From an uncultured Acidimicrobiaceae bacterium (GTDB taxonomy: Bacteria > Actinomycetota > Acidimicrobiia > Spongiisociales > UBA5794): a stretch of DNA of 40,926 nt. A program made the position numbers and the translations under genes. Below the pieces are notes generated by a model that did no database searches, had not been told where the DNA came from, and saw nothing but the letters and a program-made list of their open reading frames with translations. Location of the stretch: NCBI GenBank assembly GCA_947258985.1, contig CAMYKI010000019.1, positions 40,367-81,292 of the forward strand. Reading direction: 5' to 3'. Within the stretch, counting starts at the first letter, position 1, and every line of letters begins with the position of its first letter. Below are positions 20,062-28,188 of this stretch, in pieces.

Positions 20062-20655
20062 CTATTCGCCCTCAGGAAGCTGCTGCCAGGTTCGCCTCAC
20101 GCGCTGGGCAACCGTGAGACCGGACAGGACCACGAAGACCCACAGCATCGGATGCAGGATCTTGACGCCGAGACCGCTCACGATGAGACCGAGGAGAAGA
20201 AGGAGCATGCGCTCGGCACGCCCCATCCAGCCGCCCCGCCCTTCAGCCCCCCAGCTCTCAGCCTTGGAACGTACGTAGGGCGTCAGCAGCGAGAACGCCA
20301 GGCCGAGGACACACAGCATGAGGCCGGTCTCGTCCGTGCGCAGGCTAAATGCAAGCCCGGCCCAGATCGCGACTTCCCCGAAACGGTCCGCCATGGTGTC
20401 GATGAACGCACCGCGGATAGAAGCGGTTCCCTGGTAGCGGGCCAGCGGCCCGTCAAGAGCGTCGAGGGCGGCGCCCCAACCAGCGATGAATGCACCCAGA
20501 GCGTGCCGACCCACGGCGATGTAGGTTGCCCCGACGAAGGTCACGAGCAATCCCAGGATGGTGATCGCGGTCGGGGTAAACCGGGCCTTTGACAGTCCGA
20601 CGGCTATAGGATCAAGGATCGGGGCGGCTCTGCTCCGACCACGTAAATCGAGCAA
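20062..20655 (-). CDS. pgsA: Phosphatidylinositol phosphate synthase (CDP-alcohol phosphatidyltransferase)
   Basis: This integral membrane enzyme joins CDP-diacylglycerol to an alcohol, here probably inositol 1-phosphate. The full CDP-alcohol motif is present: D-x2-D-G-x2-A-R, then x8-G-x3-D-x3-D, across DALDGPLARYQG and GAFIDTMADR. I choose TTG 20655 as start (197 residues) because GGAAGGAG lies just upstream and the product then begins LLDLRGRSR, like family members. The frame stays open 59 codons further without similarity and would overlap the divergent citrate synthase gene. It heads the PIM operon. Confidence 0.87.
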   Translation of the reverse strand: MLDLRGRSRAAPILDPIAVGLSKARFTPTAITILGLLVTFVGATYIAVGRHALGAFIAGWGAALDALDGPLARYQGTASIRGAFIDTMADRFGEVAIWAGLAFSLRTDETGLMLCVLGLAFSLLTPYVRSKAESWGAEGRGGWMGRAERMLLLLLGLIVSGLGVKILHPMLWVFVVLSGLTVAQRVRRTWQQLPEGE

Positions 20656-20676
20656 GGTGGTCTCCTTCCGCCCGGA

Positions 20677-20682
20677 AAGGTA
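20677..20682 (-). promoter_or_regulatory. Putative -10 element for pgsA operon
   Basis: TACCTT on the minus strand fits TANNNT and lies 21 bases before the chosen TTG start, leaving room for the GGAAGGAG ribosome-binding site in a short leader. No -35 hexamer is recognisable. Confidence 0.35.
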
Positions 20683-20712
20683 CCACGCCGGATCGAGGAA
20701 TCCTCTTCTGGC

Positions 20713-20718
20713 TACAAT
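20713..20718 (+). promoter_or_regulatory. Putative -10 element for citrate synthase
   Basis: TACAAT is a near-consensus -10 hexamer, 42 bases before the ATG at 20761. The -35 region does not resemble TTGACA. Confidence 0.45.
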
Positions 20719-20760
20719 CCGCGCAACGCATGCAGAGAGAGCGAAAGGCAGTGACACCGC

Positions 20761-22053
20761 ATGGAAGAGCGTGAACCAACCCTGAGCATTGGCGACAACA
20801 ACCTGGAGTTGCCCATGGTTCCCGCCCTCCAAGGGTATTCGGGAATCGACGTCAGCACCCTCCGCGGATCCCAGGGGGTCGTCACTTACGATCCCGGGTT
20901 TGCCAATACCGCCTCAGCTCAATCTGCGATCACCTACGTCGATGGCGCCGCCGGTACCTTGACCCATCGCGGTTACGCAATTGAAGAGCTCGCCAATAGC
21001 TGCAGCTTCCTGGAGGTCGCCTACCTCCTCTTGTTTGGCAATCTGCCCAACAAGATGGAATTGGAGCAATGGCAAGACTCGATGAAGCGTCACAGCTTGC
21101 TCAATGAGGAGCTGAAGAGGTTCTTCAACGCCTTCCCGAAGAGGGCGCATCCAATGGCCATCCTCTCGTCGGCGACGAACGCCATTTCCACGTTCTACGA
21201 GGAGTATCACGATCCGCACGACGAAGATGCCATCGTCGAAAGTGCGCAAAGGCTCCTCGCAAAGATGCCGACGATCGCTGCGTGGTCGTACAAGAAATCG
21301 ACGGGCTTCCCCTACATCTACCCGCAGAACAATCTGACCTACGTGGAAAACTTCCTCCACATGATGTTCGCTCTCCCCACAGAGGAATACCACGTAGACC
21401 CCGTCATCACCAAGGCCCTCAATGTCCTCTTGATCCTCCATGCCGATCATGGGCAGAACTGCTCAACTGCGACGGTTCGGTTTGTGGGATCGAGTCAGGC
21501 AAACCTGTTCGCTTCAGTAGCGGCCGGGATGAACGCTCTGTGGGGACCGCTCCACGGCGGGGCGAACCAGAAGGTCATCGAGATGCTCTCGGACATCGTC
21601 AACGACCCGACGGCAACCACAGAGTCTTACATCGCACGGGCCAAGGACAAGAACGACTCGTTCCGGTTGATGGGTTTCGGCCACCGCGTCTACACGAACT
21701 ACGACCCGCGAGCCCGCATCCTCAAGAAGTTCGCAGACGACGTCCTCGATCGTGTCAAGGGAGATGACCCGTTGCTCAAGGTCGCTGAGGAATTGGAACA
21801 GGCGGCGCTGAGCGACGAGTACTTCGCAAGCCGCAACCTGTATCCGAATGTCGACTTCTACTCGGGAATCATCTTCCGGGCGCTCGGCTTCCCTATCCGG
21901 ATGTTCACGGTGCTGTTTGCCATCGGCCGTCTCCCCGGCTGGATAGCCAACTGGAAAGAGATGAACGAGGATCCGGCGACTCGGATCGCTCGGCCCCGTC
22001 AGGTCTACATCGGCGAGACATCACGCCAGTTCGTCCCGTTGCACCAGCGGTAG
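20761..22053 (+). CDS. gltA: Citrate synthase
   Basis: This 430-residue enzyme condenses acetyl-CoA with oxaloacetate at the entry to the TCA cycle. Catalytic residues are in place: His in PLHGGANQKV, His in GFGHRVYTNYDPRA and Asp in YPNVDFYSG. FDPGFANTASAQSAIT-like N-terminal sequence and THRGYAIEELA are typical of type II, hexameric or NADH-sensitive forms. AAAGG lies 12 bases before the ATG, which is rather far. The gene stands alone on the plus strand between the divergent pgsA operon and the convergent transporter pair. Confidence 0.95.
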   Translation: MEEREPTLSIGDNNLELPMVPALQGYSGIDVSTLRGSQGVVTYDPGFANTASAQSAITYVDGAAGTLTHRGYAIEELANSCSFLEVAYLLLFGNLPNKMELEQWQDSMKRHSLLNEELKRFFNAFPKRAHPMAILSSATNAISTFYEEYHDPHDEDAIVESAQRLLAKMPTIAAWSYKKSTGFPYIYPQNNLTYVENFLHMMFALPTEEYHVDPVITKALNVLLILHADHGQNCSTATVRFVGSSQANLFASVAAGMNALWGPLHGGANQKVIEMLSDIVNDPTATTESYIARAKDKNDSFRLMGFGHRVYTNYDPRARILKKFADDVLDRVKGDDPLLKVAEELEQAALSDEYFASRNLYPNVDFYSGIIFRALGFPIRMFTVLFAIGRLPGWIANWKEMNEDPATRIARPRQVYIGETSRQFVPLHQR

Positions 22054-22057
22054 CGAA

Positions 22058-22073
22058 CAGGGGCCTAGCCCTG
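22058..22073. terminator. Small hairpin between convergent genes
   Basis: CAGGG at 22058-22062 pairs with CCCTG at 22069-22073 around a 6-base loop, in the 23 bases between the citrate synthase stop and the opposing gene's stop. It may act as a bidirectional terminator, though no T-run follows on either strand. Confidence 0.35.
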
Positions 22074-22076
22074 CAA

Positions 22077-22589
22077 TCAAGGACCGGCGGCGACAGCCGG
22101 CGGTGGCACGTCCTCTGTGTAGGTCTCTACAACCGCTCCGCTGCGGCCGTCGACGCGGACCAGACCCCGATTGGTGGGCGGCTCATCTGCGGAAAAGACC
22201 AACACGTTCCACACGGGCCTCGCCAGGAACCCTTCGAATCCGAGAACTGCAGAAGCGTGACCGACGGCGAAATCAGTCGAGCGGTTGGCAATCGTGAGAG
22301 CCTCCGTGTCGCTAACTGCGAGATGCCAGCCCGCCACGATGTGAAAGACTCCGATCGCCGCCAGGGTCACCGCCATCACCCACATGCCTCCCGGCAGCCC
22401 CGCGCCGATTCCGCCGCCGATGATCAGCGATCCGGCGAAATAGACAAGGCCGGCGCGTTTGCGGCGCGCCGGGTCGGGAACCTGGTACGGCCCGAGCACG
22501 TTGGCATCGAGATCGTCCGGCATTCCGGCCGCAGCCGCCACATCGGCCGCGACCTCTATTGACGGTAACTCGGGCCGCCGATCCGTCAT
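22077..22589 (-). CDS. Two-helix membrane protein, partner of RND transporter
   Basis: I do not recognise a named family in this 170-residue protein. A soluble N-terminal stretch of about 42 residues is followed by two hydrophobic helices (about 46-62 and 68-87) joined by a Gly/Pro-rich turn. The C-terminal 80 residues look like a small beta-rich domain ending VETYTEDVPPP. The ATG overlaps the transporter stop by 4 bases, so the two are translated together. It may be an accessory or stability subunit of the transporter; that is inference from position only. Confidence 0.7.
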   Translation of the reverse strand: MTDRRPELPSIEVAADVAAAAGMPDDLDANVLGPYQVPDPARRKRAGLVYFAGSLIIGGGIGAGLPGGMWVMAVTLAAIGVFHIVAGWHLAVSDTEALTIANRSTDFAVGHASAVLGFEGFLARPVWNVLVFSADEPPTNRGLVRVDGRSGAVVETYTEDVPPPAVAAGP

Positions 22590-25180
22590 AGGCCTGCGTG
22601 GGCCTTCTCGTAGGCAGCCTGATCAACGACGTCGTCGCCACGGCGCCGGTGCCAGCGATCCCAGACAACCAACATCGAAGGCAGCACCAGCACACTCGCT
22701 ACCAGCGCGAACACGATCGCCCAGAATGTCACTTCGCCTAGCTGCTGGAACGGCTTGAGCGTCGATGTCATCAGGATGCCGAAACCTGCAGCCGTGGTGA
22801 ATGCCGAGCCGGCAAGAGCACCCCCGGTGTGCGTCGTTGTGGACCTGATGGCCTCTTCCGGGTTGTCGTAGCGTTGCCTGTCCTCTTCGTAACGGTGCGT
22901 GATGTGAATCGTGTACGGCACGCCGATCCCGATTGCCAGGTTGGCGATCATCGCCGTCACCGGGTTGAAAGAGATCCCCCTGGCAGACATGACACCGAAG
23001 ACCCAGAGCACGATGAGGACCACGGGCAGGATCGTAATCACGCCGAGGAACGGGCGTCGCACCTCGATGTAGAACGTGAGGACCAGCAGAGCCATGGCCG
23101 CAAGGATCGTTATCGCCAGGGATGAAGCCTGGCTGTCCTGGAGAGCCGTCACTACACCAGAGCTCACGATGTTCTGGTTGGTCGGGACGGCGGTTGTCCC
23201 CGTGGCGGTCACCGGCTCGAAGTCCTCTTTCAGGTCGATCGACAACTGTTTTGCGCCGGCTTCCCCCGCCTGGGTCGAGACACCGACGTCGACGTACGTG
23301 TAGGTCCCATCGACCTTCGCAATTGTCCGAGCCATGACTTCGGGCGATGCTTCCGCCGCTCGGTCGTACAAGACGACAACGTCGGTTCCCGTAGCAACGG
23401 TGAGGTCCTCCTGCAGCCCGGCGCCGAAAGCGAAGGCGGCGAACTCCGCATCGTATACCTCGGGATCGCCACCCTGGTCTGGAGATCGCACCAGTTCAGC
23501 AATTGCCGACACCGGAGACTCGGCTGCGGCGCGCGACCCGAATTTGACCACGTTCACCGTGTCGCCCATGTTCTCCCACGACACCACCAGGGCGTTGTGC
23601 ACTTCAACCGTGGCCACGTCACCTTCGATGATGACCTCTGTCTCTTCGCCGAAGCCTCCGCTGAACTCCTCAGTAATCGTGTCGAAGGTCACCAGAAGCT
23701 CATTGCCTTCAGGAACGAAGTCGGTGAAGCTGAATGTCGTGTCGAGTTGAGTCAACCCGATGAAGCCGGCGACACCGAGGATTCCGGCAGCGATCAATGT
23801 CGTGACGGCATACTTCTCGGCGAGGACGGCAGTGCCGCCCATAAGCCGGGGAAGCAGGCGCTCACTCTGGTGTCCGAATGCCTGTCGCTCGAGGTGTCCC
23901 CTCGACTCGGCCCGCTTGTCGAGCAATGTCCGGATGGCGGGGACGACCGTGAGCATGAGGATGAAGGCCGACGTAATGCCGATGGCGGCCAGGATGCCGA
24001 AATCGCGCAACGCAGTCACCGGGTTCACAACGTTGGTGAGGAACCCGACAGATGTTGTTGCGGTAGCCAATACCAGCGCCACTCCAACCGTCTTCGTGGC
24101 CCTTGCCGCCGACTCGGTGACCGGCGCCCCGGTACCCAGTTCCTCGCGATACCGGCTGTTCATATGTATGGCGTAGTCGACGCCAAGGCCGATCAGGAGG
24201 ATCGGCAGAATCTGCAGGATTTCACTGAAGTTCCCGATTATGTTCAGATACTTCGGCCCGAGAAGGACGCCGGCTCCGTTCATCCACACAATGGAAACAA
24301 CGATGACCAGCATTGTGAGACCCATATCGGCCAGGGCGCGCCTTGCTGCCCGGAGTCTCGTCATCTTGCCTCTCGGGTGAATCCAGAAGACGAACAACAA
24401 GATGGCGATAATGATCAGGAAGGCGGTCCCGAATAGTCTGCCGATCTCAGATTGGAACTCGCTCGTGTCGGCGAATAGGAGCGCAAAGCTGAATGCCGCT
24501 GGATCCGAGACCTGATAGTCGACGGCCGCAATGGTCTCGGCCATTTGGACTTCGATCTCCTGCAGGAGCGTGAAGTCGGAGTCGTCGAGATCGGAGACGT
24601 TGAGGAAGGCCACCATGAGTCCGGTCTGCGCCATCGGCACCGAAAGGTCAGAGCTCTCGCCGTAGAGTCCTTCGACGAGACCCCTGATCTCGGGCGGGGT
24701 CTGCTCCAGGCTCTGCAGGAGCCCTTGTTTCACATCCTGATCGGTCAAGTTGGCGACCAGTGTCTCGAATGGGACTCCAAGCTCCTCGGCACGCATCTGC
24801 AAGCCCTGCAATAAGGGGTCGAAGTAGCCGACGATGTCGCCCCCGGGCCTGTCCTTCAACAGCTGGCTTGCCTCGCTGTTGTTGATCGCCTCTCTGATCG
24901 CCAGATAGTCCTGAAGCCCGGCAACCGTGATCAAGTCGGCACCGTCGATGCCTGTCACAACTACCTGGACGGGCTCCTCTGAGTTGTCCGAGAAGTATTC
25001 CGAGATGACATCAAGTGCCAGGAACTCCGGCGAGTCCGGAGAGAAGCCCTCGTTCCCGGTTGCAGTTTCTTGCTGGGGCAGGAACCCGCCGAGCACGAGC
25101 GTGATGATGAGGGTTCCGACGATGATGCCCCAGGGCGAGCGGCTGACCATGCCCGAGAGGAGCCTGACAAGAGCTTTCAC
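22586..25180 (-). CDS. RND superfamily transporter, MMPL/HAE3 type
   Basis: This 864-residue inner-membrane protein has two repeats, each with a leading membrane helix, a large extracytoplasmic loop and a cluster of membrane helices. The first half has the proton-relay motif GLGVDYAIHMNSRY (Asp335). The matching second-half motif is GIGVPYTIHITHRY, with Pro755 where Asp is often found. Actinobacterial MMPL relatives export lipids or hydrophobic compounds; the substrate here is unknown. The start is GTG with GAAGGA 9 bases upstream. A small membrane protein follows with a 4-base overlap. The position between thrS and the PIM operon is not the mycobacterial arrangement. Confidence 0.88.
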   Translation of the reverse strand: MKALVRLLSGMVSRSPWGIIVGTLIITLVLGGFLPQQETATGNEGFSPDSPEFLALDVISEYFSDNSEEPVQVVVTGIDGADLITVAGLQDYLAIREAINNSEASQLLKDRPGGDIVGYFDPLLQGLQMRAEELGVPFETLVANLTDQDVKQGLLQSLEQTPPEIRGLVEGLYGESSDLSVPMAQTGLMVAFLNVSDLDDSDFTLLQEIEVQMAETIAAVDYQVSDPAAFSFALLFADTSEFQSEIGRLFGTAFLIIIAILLFVFWIHPRGKMTRLRAARRALADMGLTMLVIVVSIVWMNGAGVLLGPKYLNIIGNFSEILQILPILLIGLGVDYAIHMNSRYREELGTGAPVTESAARATKTVGVALVLATATTSVGFLTNVVNPVTALRDFGILAAIGITSAFILMLTVVPAIRTLLDKRAESRGHLERQAFGHQSERLLPRLMGGTAVLAEKYAVTTLIAAGILGVAGFIGLTQLDTTFSFTDFVPEGNELLVTFDTITEEFSGGFGEETEVIIEGDVATVEVHNALVVSWENMGDTVNVVKFGSRAAAESPVSAIAELVRSPDQGGDPEVYDAEFAAFAFGAGLQEDLTVATGTDVVVLYDRAAEASPEVMARTIAKVDGTYTYVDVGVSTQAGEAGAKQLSIDLKEDFEPVTATGTTAVPTNQNIVSSGVVTALQDSQASSLAITILAAMALLVLTFYIEVRRPFLGVITILPVVLIVLWVFGVMSARGISFNPVTAMIANLAIGIGVPYTIHITHRYEEDRQRYDNPEEAIRSTTTHTGGALAGSAFTTAAGFGILMTSTLKPFQQLGEVTFWAIVFALVASVLVLPSMLVVWDRWHRRRGDDVVDQAAYEKAHAGL

Positions 25181-25207
25181 GTGTTTCTTTCCTTCGAAGT
25201 TCGAATC

Positions 25208-25236
25208 TCAGTACGGCCGAACACCGCTGCCTGCAA
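25208..25236 (-). promoter_or_regulatory. Putative promoter for RND transporter
   Basis: On the minus strand TTGCAG (25236-25231) and TACTGA (25213-25208) are separated by 17 bases, a normal sigma-70-like spacing. The -10 ends 27 bases before the GTG. The whole element lies in the 102-base thrS-transporter spacer. Confidence 0.35.
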
Positions 25237-25282
25237 AACAGTTGGAGCCAGCGAGCTTAACCGCCGTCCGACGTACCCAATG

Positions 25283-27214
25283 TCATCGGGGTGCTTTGCA
25301 CAACTCCTCGAGTGTCCCCGCAACCTCGTCGACCGAAACGCCACGGCGCTCCTCCTCCTGGCGAAGCCGCAGACCGGCGGTGCCGTTCTCAACGTCGGAG
25401 TCCCCGACTACGAGAATTGCCGGATGCTTCTGGGTGATGGCGTGGCGAATCTTTTCGCCGACAGTCTCGTCTGCTGCGTCCACCTCGATCCTCAGCCCCC
25501 GAGCCCTCAGCTTGGCGGCTACCTTCTCGGCGTAGTCGATATGGCGATCAGCAACCGGCACGATGGTGGCCTGGACTGGAGAAAGCCATCCGGGGAGGGC
25601 TCCGGCATAGTGCTCGATGAGAATGCCGACGAAGCGCTCGATCGAACCCATCAGCGCACGGTGGATCATCACCGGGCGTTCCCTGGTGTTGTGATCTGAG
25701 GCGTACAGAAGATCGAAGTTGTCCGGCTGGGCGAAGTCGACCTGCAAGGTAGATAGTTGCCAGCGGCGGCCGATAGCGTCGCGGATGTGAACATCGATCT
25801 TCGGGCCGTAAAAAGCACCCTCGTGCTCGGCGACGTCATACGGCAACTCTGCGGTCTCGAGAGCTAGTCGCAGCGCATCCTCCGCCTTGTCCCAGAGTTC
25901 ATCGCTCCCGATGTACTTCTCCGGGTCCTTCGTCGAAAGATCCGCTTCGAATTCCTCAAACCCGAAGTCCCGGAGCACCATGAGGGTGAAATCGAGCAGA
26001 TTCTGCAATTCGGCTGCGATGTCCTTTTCTTCAATGAAGATGTGGCTGTCGTCCTGGGTGAACCCGCGGGCGCGCATGAGCCCGTGCACGACACCCGATC
26101 GCTCATACCTGTAGACGGTGCCGAGTTCGTAGAGCCGCAGCGGCAGTTCCCGATAGCTTCGGCCCCGGTTCTTGTAGATGAGGATGTGGAACGGGCAATT
26201 CATCGGCTTCATCCGGTATTCGGTGGATTCGTCGAGAACCATCCCGGGATACATGCCCTCTGCGTAAAAGTCGAGGTGTCCGGATGTCTGCCACAGCTCG
26301 GCTTTTGCCACGTGAGGGGTGGCCACGATGTCGTAGTCGTGATCCAGGTGGGTGCGGCGGCTGTAATCCTCGATGAGAGTACGCAGTAGGCCACCCTTCG
26401 GATGCCACACCGCCAATCCGCTTCCCAGTTCTGGTGGGAACGAATACAACTCGAGGTCTTGCCCGACCTTGCGATGATCCCGCCGTTCCGCTTCCTCGAG
26501 CCTTTCCAGGTAAGCGTCGAGCTCAGCTCCGCTTTCCCACGCTGTCCCGTAGATGCGCTGCAGCTGTGGACGGTTCTCGTCGCCGCGCCAATAAGCCCCG
26601 GCAGACCGCATCAGCTTGACCGCCTTCAGCCTCTTGGTCGACGGAACGTGCGGTCCGCGACAAAGGTCGACAAAAGAAAGGTTGCGGTAGACGGAAACCT
26701 CGGCGCCGCCGGCACCCTCGTCCTCATCCACAGATTCGATGATCTCGGTCTTGAACGGCTGGTCGGCAAACACATCGAGGGCCTCGGCTACCGAAAGCTC
26801 CTCCCGCACAAAAGGCTGGTCCTCAGCGATGATCTCAGCCATCCGCTCTTCGATGCGCTCGATGTCTTCGGGAGTGAAGGGCTCCGCAACCTCGAAGTCG
26901 TAATAGAAGCCGTCCGTTATGGGCGGCCCGATGGCGAATTTGGCCCCCGGGTACAGATCCAGCACGGCCTGGGCCATGACGTGGGCGGCAGAGTGCCTCA
27001 AAATGTGGCGGCCGTCCTCCGTTGCCGCGGTCACCACCTCGATCTGACCGTCGCCCGTAATCGGCCGTCCCAGGTCGATTTCCGCGCCGTCGAGCTTCAC
27101 GGCAACCGCCGCTTTTGCTAGGCGCGGACCGATACTTGCAGCAATGTCGGCACCGGTGACACCCGATTCGTATTGACGTTCAGAGCCGTCGGGAAAAGTG
27201 ATGGTCAGGGACAC
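25283..27214 (-). CDS. thrS: Threonyl-tRNA synthetase
   Basis: This 643-residue class II synthetase has all four domains: TGS at the N-terminus (about 1-62), the editing domain with HSAAHVMAQAVLDL and later CRGPHVPSTKRL, the catalytic core with MKPMNCPFHILIYK, RGFTQDDSHIF and the zinc Cys/His residues, and the anticodon domain with GDSDVENGTAGLRLR. GTG 27214 is preferred as start because GGAGAGG lies just before it; an upstream ATG adds 7 residues. In mycobacteria thrS leads the pgsA1-patA-pimA block; here three genes intervene. Confidence 0.96.
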   Translation of the reverse strand: MSLTITFPDGSERQYESGVTGADIAASIGPRLAKAAVAVKLDGAEIDLGRPITGDGQIEVVTAATEDGRHILRHSAAHVMAQAVLDLYPGAKFAIGPPITDGFYYDFEVAEPFTPEDIERIEERMAEIIAEDQPFVREELSVAEALDVFADQPFKTEIIESVDEDEGAGGAEVSVYRNLSFVDLCRGPHVPSTKRLKAVKLMRSAGAYWRGDENRPQLQRIYGTAWESGAELDAYLERLEEAERRDHRKVGQDLELYSFPPELGSGLAVWHPKGGLLRTLIEDYSRRTHLDHDYDIVATPHVAKAELWQTSGHLDFYAEGMYPGMVLDESTEYRMKPMNCPFHILIYKNRGRSYRELPLRLYELGTVYRYERSGVVHGLMRARGFTQDDSHIFIEEKDIAAELQNLLDFTLMVLRDFGFEEFEADLSTKDPEKYIGSDELWDKAEDALRLALETAELPYDVAEHEGAFYGPKIDVHIRDAIGRRWQLSTLQVDFAQPDNFDLLYASDHNTRERPVMIHRALMGSIERFVGILIEHYAGALPGWLSPVQATIVPVADRHIDYAEKVAAKLRARGLRIEVDAADETVGEKIRHAITQKHPAILVVGDSDVENGTAGLRLRQEEERRGVSVDEVAGTLEELCKAPR

Positions 27215-27245
27215 TTTGAAAACCTCTCCAAGCAATTGGCCGGTA

Positions 27246-27251
27246 AGAGTA
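27246..27251 (-). promoter_or_regulatory. Putative -10 element for thrS
   Basis: TACTCT on the minus strand fits TANNNT and lies 31 bases before the GTG start, leaving a leader that contains GGAGAGG. I see no T-box-like structure; the spacer is too short for one. Confidence 0.35.
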
Positions 27252-27318
27252 ACCCAATGTCATGCAGGTTCTGCGCTCGCGTGAGACAATAGGCGTCACT
27301 TTGAAAGAAGGACGTGTG

Positions 27319-28188
27319 GTGAAGGCACTCGAAGTTGCACAGAAATTGGCACAAGGCGGCCGGGTACACGAGTTGACCGGCATGGAGCGCGGACCATCAT
27401 CCAACCGCGTCTATCGGGTTTGGCGAGGTGAGGGAACCCAGATTGCCAAGATCTACGGTACGCCCGCCCGGGAACGTCGCGAGACACACGCCCTCGAGGC
27501 TCTCGCTGCATTGCCGGGAACACCTGAGATTATCGAACGCGGCAGCGTAGATGACCTCAACTGGGCAGTCTTCGAAGATGCCGGCAGATGGAACTTGGGC
27601 ACACTTCCGGAGAATCCCGGTCTCGCCCGCAAGGCAGGCGACATTCTACGCTCTGTGCACGAGACACCTCCGGAGAAGATCACAAACCTCAGCAAAGGTA
27701 TGGACCAGGAGTGGGTCGCCGTCGATTTTCTATCGACACTGCGCCGACTCGAACGCTACCGCGGCCGTCTCGAGATCAAAGCGGGGACTCTCGAGGACGC
27801 CCGCGAAGTCCGACCTCCGTACGCCTCGGATCCCCGGAGCGCACATACGAACCCGGCTCCAGATAACTTCGTCGTAGACGACGATGGCAACGTGACCCTC
27901 ATCAACTGGGAATGGGCGACCGTCGCTCCGTCCGAGTGGGATCTCTCAAAAGCTGTGTGGTTGCTGGGCCTCCACGCGGGCCCCACCGCCGCCGCGGCCT
28001 TCCAGGAAGGTTACGGACGCACGCTGGACCAGTATCAACTGGACCGCTGGGTGGTCTATCACACTGCGATGACGCTCAACTTCCGGGTGGAACGCGCCAG
28101 GGATGCCGGGCTCGGCCCATATGAGGTCTACTTGTCGGAGTTCCGCAGGGCCGTCGCCGCGGCGACGCTCAACGCAGACACGGCCTAG
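27319..28188 (+). CDS. APH/choline-kinase-fold protein, probable pseudokinase
   Basis: This 289-residue protein has the aminoglycoside/choline kinase fold. The N-lobe keeps the ATP-contact Lys (QIAKIYG) and a helix Glu. The catalytic loop, normally HxDxxxxN, reads HTNPAPDNF, so the catalytic Asp is Asn178. The Mg-binding Asp of the following strand, normally I-D-W-E, is Asn196 in LINWEWA. Both codons are AAC. The chosen GTG is 6 bases after AGAAGGA; GTG 27316 and TTG 27301 are alternatives. The stop overlaps that of mshD. It may bind a ligand or partner instead of phosphorylating, or may use an altered mechanism. Confidence 0.8.
   Translation: MKALEVAQKLAQGGRVHELTGMERGPSSNRVYRVWRGEGTQIAKIYGTPARERRETHALEALAALPGTPEIIERGSVDDLNWAVFEDAGRWNLGTLPENPGLARKAGDILRSVHETPPEKITNLSKGMDQEWVAVDFLSTLRRLERYRGRLEIKAGTLEDAREVRPPYASDPRSAHTNPAPDNFVVDDDGNVTLINWEWATVAPSEWDLSKAVWLLGLHAGPTAAAAFQEGYGRTLDQYQLDRWVVYHTAMTLNFRVERARDAGLGPYEVYLSEFRRAVAAATLNADTA

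Noticed and set aside
27215-27245. T-box or other riboswitch ahead of thrS
   Set aside because: The spacer to the divergent gene is too short and shows no conserved T-box sequence.
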